Source: Breviolum minutum Mf 1.05b.01 (taxonomy: Eukaryota; Sar; Dinophyceae; Suessiales; Symbiodiniaceae). From it: DNA of 64,000 nucleotides. Where the stretch lies: contig DF239343.1 of NCBI GenBank assembly GCA_000507305.1, positions 62,001 through 126,000 on the forward strand, read 5' to 3'. The notes beneath the pieces are model-generated. The model had not been told where the DNA came from. It was given only the letters and a program-made list of their open reading frames with translations, and did no database searches. Shown piece by piece: positions 11,365 to 20,600 of this stretch. Both the position numbers and the translations under genes were made by a program. Position 1 is the stretch's first letter. The number at the start of each line of letters is the position of its first letter.

Positions 11365-12084
11365 AAAAAGGAGATATTTTCGAATCTTTATTTTGCATTC
11401 TAAAATTTGATGCACCCTTTCCCATTTGAAGAAACAAGGCTTAATAAAAATAAAATCTTCTAATTTAATTCGACCCCCCAAAGAAATTGATGTCTAGCCC
11501 AGGTTAACAAAACCTTCGCAGCACGTCATTTGAGCGCCCAAAAAAAAAAGTAAGTATATATATATATATATACATATCACTACTCAAGATATAACGACCC
11601 CTTTTTGTTGTGGTCCCGGTATCCATTTCCCACAACAAATCGGTCCAAGCACCTTGACCGAAAAATGAGGTCCTCATCGAGGTCATGCGGCAGGCCGGGG
11701 GGGATTGGGCCCCCCAAAAGGTAGCGTTTTGGAAGGGGAATCCCCTGAAATAAGAGGGAAAATCTAGATTGGTGAAATATCATTCCAGGAATGGCCAGAT
11801 TTTAAAATAAAAGTACACTGAATCTACCTGTACTGATCATTTGTGCCGAATTTTGCAATGCATCAATCCTAGATTTATGTGTTTTGTTGCCAGTAGATGT
11901 TTTTCATGATAGGTTCTCGGCCCAGTGCGATGATTTTCCAACAGAGCAAGAGATCTCATTTGGGCTACAGGCCAACATGACATCATATGACATCATGTTT
12001 CAAGCAATGGTGCTAACACACTATGGGATTCTCTACTTTTCAAAACAAAACCGCAAGGTGCTTGGCACCACAGTTCCCAAAATC
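11365..12084. other. intergenic region upstream of the Rab-like gene
   Basis: AT-rich, with a (TA)n run near 11555-11570. The frame of the downstream gene is open upstream to 11884, but composition changes at about 12080, so this is taken as 5' flank. No promoter motif is recognisable. Confidence 0.4.
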
Positions 12085-13011
12085 ATGGCGGCTATGGATA
12101 TGGACGTTGCAGCAAGCACAGAACCTCTTGAGCTGTACGTCGTTCAAGTTCAACAACTAAGTGGAGCCTGTTGTCAAATTACACTCCCAGACTCTGCGGT
12201 GGTTCGCGATATACTTCTGCTGCTCAAAAAACAGAAACAAGACAATCAAAGTGTAGACCACAAAGCTCCCGGCCCAATGAATCGAAAGCTTCTCTTTGAA
12301 GGTCGTGTGCTGGGTCATCAGGAAGCATTACGTAGTTTGGCTGCACCAGGCCTCTTGGAAGTGCAGTTGATATGTCACCAGCCACGTGCTGAACGGAATG
12401 TTGTTTGGGACAACCCTCAAGCTGTTTCCGCACGGGCCTTTCACTTTACACTTTGTGGTGAGCATTCAGTTGGAAAGTCCAGCTTGATGTGGAGATATGC
12501 CGAGAACATTTTTCGAGATCCTTCAGTGTATCCTCAATCACTTGTTGGTCATGAGTTCAAGACCATTCATATGATGGCTGGAGAGACACCTGTCAAGCTT
12601 TTTCTTTGGGACTGGCCCACTGGCCAAGAACGTTTTCGTCCAGGTCCCGCCGCATTTTTTCGTCACAAGAGTGCTGTGATGCTGGTGATTGATTTGACGA
12701 ATCCAGCGTGCCTTGATGATGTTGATCATTGGCTTTCAATGATGAAGAAAGTCAATCAATCCATTCCCACCAAGCTCCTACTTGGAAACAAAATTGATGT
12801 TCAACGTCAAGTTCATCGTGATGAGGCAGAATCCTTTGCAGCTGAACGAGGATTGTACTACTTTGAAACTTCTGCCAAGGATGGTGCAGGGGTGATGGAA
12901 GCCATTGACTTTGCCGTTTTCGATGCTTTAGAAAAGTCACCGAGTGTTCGGCCACAAGCGACGTCAGTGGTTCAACAGTCCTTTCCATATCCATCATGTG
13001 ACATGCAGTGA
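12085..13011 (+). CDS. ubiquitin-like/Rab-like GTPase fusion, intronless
   Basis: 308 codons, single exon. ATG 12085 (context AATCATGGCG) is chosen because coding composition and the first domain begin there; the frame is open back to 11884. Residues about 17-97 resemble a ubiquitin-type beta-grasp (VVQVQQLSGACCQITLPDSA, then RKLLFEGRVLGHQEALRSL). Residues 119-285 are a Ras/Rab-type G domain: P-loop GEHSVGKS 125-132, switch II WDWPTGQE 175-182 in place of the usual WDTAGQE, NKID 235-238, TSAK 262-265. Rab GTPases recruit effectors to membranes in vesicle traffic. The last four residues, CDMQ, fit a loose CaaX prenylation box rather than the Rab CC/CXC tail. Joining these two domains is unusual. 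GTP binding is likely; switch II chemistry is uncertain. Confidence 0.85.
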   Translation: MAAMDMDVAASTEPLELYVVQVQQLSGACCQITLPDSAVVRDILLLLKKQKQDNQSVDHKAPGPMNRKLLFEGRVLGHQEALRSLAAPGLLEVQLICHQPRAERNVVWDNPQAVSARAFHFTLCGEHSVGKSSLMWRYAENIFRDPSVYPQSLVGHEFKTIHMMAGETPVKLFLWDWPTGQERFRPGPAAFFRHKSAVMLVIDLTNPACLDDVDHWLSMMKKVNQSIPTKLLLGNKIDVQRQVHRDEAESFAAERGLYYFETSAKDGAGVMEAIDFAVFDALEKSPSVRPQATSVVQQSFPYPSCDMQ

Positions 13012-13753
13012 GATATGACTGCTGGCAACAAAAAGGGATGTGAGAGGTGGGGATGCTGAGAGACTTCAAGGAGTTTTCAATAGTTTTTCACATGTTCATG
13101 CAATTTCATGTCAGACCTAAGAAAGTAATTTGGAAATTTTTCCAAACAGCTAAAAAAGGCAAGGATCAGATCATCATGGCCATGGCCCATTACAACCTTC
13201 CACCAAATCCAACAAGAGTCTCCCGTGAACTTCGCCAGGCTTCCGCTTTGGTGCAGCCAAGGTGCCGGTTGATGCCAGTTGAAGACAGTTGAACAGTTGA
13301 CTCCATTTTTTTGGTTTCTGATTTTTTCAGAGGTGCAGAACTCACACCATATGGTGTATATATATAATTATATATATATGCATGCTAATATGCAACTTTT
13401 TGTTAACTTAAACACAATAAATGATAATCATAACTATTTGATATGATATGATGTAAGTATGTTCATATGATTCACTCGCTGTTTGTTTGATGCTTTCCCT
13501 TTGTGGACTTGATTTCCTTACTGCTTGCGTGTATGGAAGTATTTTTTGCGAAGCTGAATTGGGTTGAGCATATGTACGCATATATGTAGAGATTTGATGT
13601 ATTCACACAGTTTGCATCATTCGTTAAAATCATTATTTACATTGCACACATGATATACATTACTACATTACACACAGACCATTACTGTATATATATATAT
13701 AAGAAAATATATCTATGGACCTACATTTCAACAGGTCCTAGAATCCATGCGCC
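13012..13753. other. intergenic region
   Basis: AT-rich spacer between two genes in the same orientation, with (TA)n runs near 13355-13380 and 13687-13702. A frame at 13160-13290 (MAMAHYNLPPNPTRVSREL then RQASALVQPRCRLMPVEDS) is weakly coding-like but unsupported. Confidence 0.4.
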
Positions 13754-16684
13754 ATGGATTCTCAGCTCCGGGGGATTGCCTTGGAGCTGCAGGCGAAGCA
13801 GGCTAAGGACTTCAAGAAGCAACAAAAGGCCTTCAAGACTTTGCAAAGCCTGGTCAGCAAGGGCAGCAACATCGGACCACTACTTCCGATAGTTCTAGAG
13901 CTACTTGAAGAACAAGCATTGCGACAGGATGCTATCCAAGTGTTGGCAACAATCCTAGCACTCCCCAGTGCCAGAGAGGAATGTAGCAGTTTCTTTCAGA
14001 TCGTGGGTGCCCTGCTTCACATCTTGACTAAATGCGATGTCCGTTCTGTCATGGTGATTCTATCTGCCCTGGAGCAACTACTTCCAGAGGATTTTGTGAG
14101 AGTGCTGGGGATTATGGATCCAGAATCCTTGATGAGGCGTGCATTGGTACAACCAGCAGCCAGCAGACCATTGGTTTTCAAGACCTTTGGTACATGTTTG
14201 GTGAAGTGCTGGCCATGTGTGGCAGCTGGCCATGATGAAGAGCTTCCAAATACTTGTGTTGAAGCACTGCGGATGGCATTTGCTATTTTGGCCTCAGATG
14301 AATCGGAAGAGCTAGTCTTGGCCTGTGCAGCGGTATTGGATCAGCTGATGATTGCGTATCTCAATGTGGGCCTGGCACCCCTGGCATTGGTGCCCTTTTT
14401 TCATCCGGCTTGGGAGTTCCGACCCATCTATGCCACGTTGCTGATGGAGGTCTTACGAGATTTACGGGTGGCACTGCCAAAGTTGATCACATTGAAAGAT
14501 CCAGATTGCATTTGGTTACCAAGTCGTGATCAAGCTATAGAAATCAACAAGTCTGCAGGGCTACCTCCAAGACAACGCGCAGACAACCTCACTGCCACTG
14601 ATTTAGATACCTTGGCCACCGAAGCGGGGTGTTTCCGCGCCTCTTTGTTGTGGTTCTTTGCCTTTGGTGGTGGCTTATCACGGAACGCCGATGGAGGACA
14701 CCACTCCATGCTGGTGGAGTTACGGAAAAAATCACCCAACATGCCAGAGTTGCCAGCGCCGCCTGATGAACTCAACACGAGATTGCTCCAATGTACAAGG
14801 CAGCAGGACGGATGGGGTGCAGCCTTTGCTAGTGCTCGAGCACGGCTGGTGCAGATGCTGTGCCTCTTGTGCCGCAGTGGTGACATGTCGCAATGCTGCA
14901 ACCTCGTTCTCACAACCTGTGAGGATCTTCTGCAAATGGGGGATGTCTTGCAGCAAAGCCTTTTGCGATACTTCTTGGCTGAGTGTCTTTCCAGTGCCAT
15001 TTCTCTATGGCATGTCATGAGCCAACCTTCCAAAGATGCAGCTTTGAATCGTCGTGCCTGTGACGTGTCGGCTAACGCTTTGCTGATGGGTTCAGGTCTG
15101 GTGCCGCAGCGCAGGGCTAAAGCACCTCGGATCTTGCGGCTGATGGTGATGGCAGCCAAGGTCTTCGTGGCACGTGCAACGCTTGCAGAATTGGACTTGC
15201 TACAAGCTGCTGCAAGGAAGATGGGACTTGAAGAGGTCCCATCGTTGGCACTGGCCGTTATGTGCAGAGCATGTTGGAGTCTGAGAGAGCAGAGTGCTCG
15301 AAGTTTGGTGGAAGGCTTGGTTCAGAGATACTTGCTCACACAGATGGTGGATATGGGAGAAGAGACGTGTCACAAGCAAGCATCAGTTTGGCTACTCATT
15401 GCAGTAGCCAAGATCTTTGGAGTTCAAGCTGCGGTGGTGGATGTCTTCAATCGGGCGGAGTTGCTTGGAAAGTCAACTGCTATGCTTTTGGCCTCTGCCT
15501 CCCTTGATGATGTTCAGAATTTGACTCAGAGCTCTCGATTGAACATGGCAGAGGTGCTGACCCGAAGCAACTTCGCTTTTCCCGAGTGGAGCAGCTACAG
15601 CGAGGCCGTGTGCCAAGGCCTCCGTGGTGTGTCAGGCGCCCGGATAGGTACAACACCCTTGTTGCCCGCAGCAGCGGCACCCAAATTTGCCTGTTGGCTT
15701 CATTTGCTGAGAGACTCTGATGGATTCTTGAAGGAATCTCAAAGGAAGATTTCTTTGTCTGGACCTCCATTGTTTGTTTATGCCCATCCGATCATCAGCT
15801 GGGTGCAGTCCAGCTGCCATGTGACAGTACGCATTGATCTCTACAATGCGACACCCCTCAGCTTTCGCGATGTCAGGGTCAATCTGTTCATCAGCCGCCA
15901 ATCTCGTTTGGGAGAACGACCAGAGAAGATTTCACCCTGGCGCTTTCCGGAAGGCTTGCTGCGACCATTGGCCAAGACGCCTCTTGAATCTATCACGTGT
16001 CGAAGCACTGCTGCGGTATGGTTTGATGTGTTTCTGGAGTTCCCTCCAAAAGCCATTAGTTTGTCGCTGTCCCTCAGCTACAGCAAGATCATGCCCGAGA
16101 GCACCTTATCGGGATTGACGCCTGCTAGCACACCCATGGCCGGTGCAGGAGTGGAAGATATGTGGAGTGATGAGGAAGATGAGGATAACAGCCGGTTGCA
16201 TTTCACATGCATTCCCCTCTCGGCATCGTTGTCCTGGTATTTCACACCCTTCCTGGGCTTTGATTGTGAGAACAGCGTCATGCCACCTCCATTGATTTTT
16301 GCGGCCTGTCCACACAGCAAGATGCAGAATGCCAAGGAGCTTGGTGTTCCATTTCGTTGGAACTTCAAGGGTTTTCATGAACTATCATGTGGCCCAACTC
16401 AGGTTTCTCCAGAGTGTCGCTGTTTTGCAGGTTTGGGCTGCGATGCTCAGAGCCTGCTTTGCTTCATTGTTCGAATGGAATCGATGCTGGAATTGCGCTC
16501 CAACAATGAGTGGCTCCTCCAAGCAGTCTCAGCAGATTTGATGTTTTGGTTGTTGGCTGATGAAGAAACGCTTGAAACTTCGAGTGATCTGAAAAAAATC
16601 AGTCACATTAACATTGAAGCAGTTTTTTCAGTTTTTCTGTTGTTGAACAAATTTTTGAAGGGGACAAAAATAGACAGAAGATGA
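13754..16684 (+). CDS. large alpha-solenoid protein, adaptin/TPLATE-like
   Basis: 976-codon uninterrupted frame. ATG 13754 sits in a good context (GCGCCATGGA). Residues 1 to about 660 are almost entirely helical and Leu/Ala-rich, as in the HEAT/ARM trunk of adaptor large chains. From about 670 the pattern turns to beta strands: PPLFVYAHPIISWVQSS then CHVTVRIDLYNATPLSFRD and VRVNLFIS. This resembles the appendage of beta-adaptins and of the TSET subunit TPLATE, where a strand with YNxT/NRT is followed by a second strand. An acidic linker (DMWSDEEDEDN) lies near residue 801. Such proteins are coat or adaptor subunits in endocytic or post-Golgi traffic. The last 25-30 residues (after LLADEETLE) look less coding, so the true C-terminus may come from a downstream exon. 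Family assignment is tentative; a gene this size without introns is notable beside its neighbours. Confidence 0.8.
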   Translation: MDSQLRGIALELQAKQAKDFKKQQKAFKTLQSLVSKGSNIGPLLPIVLELLEEQALRQDAIQVLATILALPSAREECSSFFQIVGALLHILTKCDVRSVMVILSALEQLLPEDFVRVLGIMDPESLMRRALVQPAASRPLVFKTFGTCLVKCWPCVAAGHDEELPNTCVEALRMAFAILASDESEELVLACAAVLDQLMIAYLNVGLAPLALVPFFHPAWEFRPIYATLLMEVLRDLRVALPKLITLKDPDCIWLPSRDQAIEINKSAGLPPRQRADNLTATDLDTLATEAGCFRASLLWFFAFGGGLSRNADGGHHSMLVELRKKSPNMPELPAPPDELNTRLLQCTRQQDGWGAAFASARARLVQMLCLLCRSGDMSQCCNLVLTTCEDLLQMGDVLQQSLLRYFLAECLSSAISLWHVMSQPSKDAALNRRACDVSANALLMGSGLVPQRRAKAPRILRLMVMAAKVFVARATLAELDLLQAAARKMGLEEVPSLALAVMCRACWSLREQSARSLVEGLVQRYLLTQMVDMGEETCHKQASVWLLIAVAKIFGVQAAVVDVFNRAELLGKSTAMLLASASLDDVQNLTQSSRLNMAEVLTRSNFAFPEWSSYSEAVCQGLRGVSGARIGTTPLLPAAAAPKFACWLHLLRDSDGFLKESQRKISLSGPPLFVYAHPIISWVQSSCHVTVRIDLYNATPLSFRDVRVNLFISRQSRLGERPEKISPWRFPEGLLRPLAKTPLESITCRSTAAVWFDVFLEFPPKAISLSLSLSYSKIMPESTLSGLTPASTPMAGAGVEDMWSDEEDEDNSRLHFTCIPLSASLSWYFTPFLGFDCENSVMPPPLIFAACPHSKMQNAKELGVPFRWNFKGFHELSCGPTQVSPECRCFAGLGCDAQSLLCFIVRMESMLELRSNNEWLLQAVSADLMFWLLADEETLETSSDLKKISHINIEAVFSVFLLLNKFLKGTKIDRR

Positions 16685-17111
16685 CCTAAATGATGCCACC
16701 AACTAGAAAATGGAAAAGGCCAAAACAAGAAATTACTAACAGTCCCAAAGGCCCAGGGAAGAATTTGTTGAATTTGTTGCTTTTTATGGGTAGTGAGGGT
16801 TTGGAAAATTCTACTGTAGCTAGTTCTTGTCCAATCCTTGAACCTTATGATGATTTTCCGTACAGTCCCCACCACGCCTCATCATCAATTCCTTTTGAGA
16901 GTACACTACCCTGGGAGGAAACGCTTTTATACGACTTACCCTGCAGTAGGATCTCTGGTGATGCAAAGCTTCAGATTTTGCTTTCTGATCTTCAAGATGA
17001 TGATATTTTATAGTGCTATCACTTCGCAACGCTTCATCACCAAATTTGACTACATCTGTACTTCGAAGTTCAAGATTCTAAGAGTACGAAACTGAAACAG
17101 ATCAAACAATG

Positions 17112-17112
17112 A

Positions 17113-17149
<37 letters not shown>
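17112..17149. repeat. (TCA)n microsatellite
   Basis: About 12 tandem ATC units immediately upstream of the exon at 17174. Confidence 0.95.
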
Positions 17150-17173
17150 TCCAAAAAGATGCCTTACCTACAG

Positions 17174-17271
17174 TGTCCCTCCAGGTGCCGACTTTGGCAG
17201 GGCCTGAAGTTGAAGTCCGAGCAACCTTGGAGGCTTTTTTCCCTAGCCATTTGCCTTTGAACGAAGTGTAG
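17174..17271 (+). CDS. terminal exon, possibly of the adaptin-like gene
   Basis: Follows CCTTACCTACAG. Reads SLQVPTLAGPEVEVRATLE then AFFPSHLPLNEV and TAG at 17269-17271. It lies 490 bases after the end of the large frame and could be its real last exon, spliced from a donor upstream of 16684. Between them, 16690-17013 is also open and partly protein-like (PYSPHHASSSIPFESTLPW then EETLLYDLPCSRISGDAKLQ). The order of joining is not resolved. Confidence 0.45.
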
Positions 17272-17439
17272 AGAGCCGTTCTATTTTGGTGAACATGATG
17301 TGTCTTTAAACGTCAATTTCATGGTGTTTCATGACCTTTCATTGTTTTTGAAGGATAACGGAGTTTCAGCGTGTTTATTCTGCTCTGGCTAGTATCCATT
17401 ATATAATAGTTAGTGAAATGTGTGTATACATTTAGAAAT

Positions 17440-17560
17440 ATGATATACATATAATATACGAATATATATCTATATATGTATATTTTTTGATTTTTTCATA
17501 GATATATATATATATATACATTATATATAATATATAGACATAATACATATCACATATATC
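17440..17560. repeat. AT-rich low-complexity tract
   Basis: Long run of TATATA words with occasional G/C, between the adaptin-like gene and the next exon at 17611. Similar tracts occur near 25000, 31905-31990, 33170-33230, 50000-50030 and 59450-59480. Confidence 0.85.
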
Positions 17561-17610
17561 GTTGGTTCCCTTTGCCTGGCTTGCCTTCTTCTTGTTTTTT
17601 TGTTGTACAG

Positions 17611-20600
17611 GCTGCAAAAACCTCTGGAGGATCTGATGCTGGACGTATCTCAAGCCCAGTGGGATACATCGCCAATTTACCAGGCTACCAAACCTGGCAG
17701 CTAGGTGGGGGGAGATTCCTAAGAAAATATGGAAAATTGCCACCAAAAAAAAATTGGACATTCTTAGCACTAATTGATCATGTTGACATCAGCATCCTTT
17801 GATGATGCCAACAGGTGTTGAACTGTTGATGATGAATGTCAATGACTCTTGATTTTTTGATGGGAGAAAATGAAAACAATGGATGGAAGTGTTGGGCATG
17901 TTGGGCCCTTCCTCTCACAATCATCCAGCACATAAATCATAGTTTTGCGGAAAATGAATGATGACCCTTTTGGGAGGAGAATGGATTCATTTGGGGGTTG
18001 GATTCATACATTTGAAGATTGGATTCATACCAGTAGAATCCACACTTCCATTGGGCTCTCAGCCAGTCGGAGTTAAGGTCAAGCGCTAAAACGACTGCTG
18101 CTTCGTGTGTTGGCCCAGGAAGAATGTTGGCTTGTTGGATGGGGCTGTCTCCTCTCAAACTGAAAACTATCGAAACAGAAAGCTGTTTTCCAATGCTTTC
18201 ACATCATAATCAACATGAAGATAATCAACATCAATTTGAAACAATTTGACAATTTGAGTTTTTTTTTCTCTCTTCAAGGAGGTGTGTATATTATAATTTC
18301 CCTCTCAAAAAATCCATGGGCCTTGGACGACTAATTATCGAAAACTTCGAGATCACTGAACTGAAAAAAAACCAGGCTGGCATCCAGACAAAGCTCCGCA
18401 AGGGGAAACTCCTGAGGCGCACGCGGCAGGAGTTAGTTACTTGATGATTCGTTGACTGACCTGAATTTGTACGGTAGATCTTAGATGGATTGAAGGCAGG
18501 ATTGATTTTGAGTGGCTTGTAACTGGGGGTTACATCCGAGGTACCACACAAAAAAAGATGCTTTGAGTTGGATTTTGGTAGTTGATATTTCATGATTTGT
18601 ATCCAAAAAAACAAAGCAAAGCAGTGGTTTTTGCAAGACCCACAGAGTTGGAAACGATAGATTTGCTGACTAAATGGTGGTGCCTTTGCGTTGCCAATTT
18701 GCCAGTCTGTCAGGTATCTGTTCCATTTCTTCCATTCAAACGTTTGTAAAAAGGCTATTCAATGGCATGGTGAACGATGGTGAATGGGCGTTTGGTGTTG
18801 GAAAGGACGGAAAAAAGATGGGATTCTGCAGATTTGCTAGTTGGGTCGAAACTCGAAACGGAAAAAACTTGATGCAAAAAACTGAGGCCAAGGCTGCGCA
18901 GGCTGAAGCAACACGTGTGTAGCAAGCTCAGCCTGGCCAGTGGATTGGCGTTGCTTGGCTGTTTTTTTTGTTGTTTTTTACACCCTCAGGCTCCGGTTTA
19001 TCCTGCAAGAACGTGAGCGGTGGAGAGCTTACTTTGGCAAATCAATGGATTTTAATATTTGAGACTCCAAGACTTGGAGGATGTCGAGAAGTCAAGCTTT
19101 CCGTGTCAGGAATTTGTTGTTCCTTTTGGCGTATGTTCATGATGTGTGTGTGGAGATAATGAGTCAGGCTTAATATCAGGCCTTGGCTGTGGCTGTGTTT
19201 GGTTGGTGCCGTGTGATCCGAGGTTGGGCCTCTGAACTAAATCTCCAACAGTTAGAATTCACTGCACCAAAGACGCCTTTAGGGCGAAACTTGCTGAAAC
19301 CAAAGCGAGAAACGAATAAATGCGATGCAACTGGGTTGAACAGGACTGTTAAAAACAAGGGAAAAATATTGTAAACATCCATTGCATCATTAAATGATGT
19401 CAAGTCCCTTTCAGTCGCCTCCCACATGTTTCATCATCCCACACATTCCACGGTTGGTCTATGCTTAGCATTGATAAAGTTGTTCCACCCAATCCTGGCC
19501 CCTGAACCGTGCCAACGTGGGGGCCTCCTTCAGTGATCCAAACGTGAAGGAACTGCGCGGTGGAAAGATGACACGAATTCACAAGTTTCGGCACCTCTTT
19601 TTGATTTTGCTTTTTGCATCTTTTTGCGTCCTTTTTTGCCACCAAGTTGCACATACAAAATCAAAAATGGAACCAATGTTTGTATCTGATTTATTCTGAT
19701 TTCGATTTCATATGGGTGTTTCAAAAAATAGGGGTACCCCAAAATGGATGGTTTATAATAGAAAAGCCTATTAAAGTGGATGATTTGGGGGTACCACTAT
19801 TTTTGGAAACACCCATATAGATCTTGATGATTATCTCCTTTTACAAATCGTTTTTAACCATGAATTTCTCCGAAAATCCTGTAGCGCTTGGCTTCTAGTT
19901 GACCCAAGTGCTGAAGCGGGTTTTCTCAACAGTGTGGAGCCTCAGCCATCGTGATAAAGGTGAAGGTTTTTTGTCGGGATCCAAAATGCCTACAAATCCT
20001 GGTTGGTGACTGGAATCCTGGGTAGATCCAAGACGTAATTATATAATGATTGTTTGTTTTTTCGGTGTTTTTGTATCCCAATTTATGAGATGGATGTTTT
20101 TTCTTCAGATATCTTAGATTTGTATATATATATATAGATGTCGTAAGTTGATATTTGCAACTATGTTACAATATAGCATGTTGTAAATATTTGCGCATGC
20201 ATGCATGTATAATGTACATAAAACCATAGAAAGAGATGTTATGATTTAGCTGCACATGTATTCAATGGAGCTGCTTCGCCAAAACATCGGCCGTTCGATC
20301 CTGATGTTTGTCTCAAGCTTTTGTTGAGAAACTAGTTGGCTTAGGTTTTTTTTAAAGGATGCCTCAGATTTACATTGCCTTGATCAAGATGTACACGATG
20401 CAAGCCATCGACATCGATAAAACCAGTTGTTTGGTGCAACTGCCTGCCGTTTGGCCTCACAATTAATGAGTCAAGGAACAGCTTCCTTTGATAATAGTCG
20501 ATGCCATGGCTACATGTGAGATTATGTTAGTGTAGTTGACACTCACTGAGTTTATTCAAGCAGACAATAAGTCTTACATTGAATTACTCAAAACTTCACG

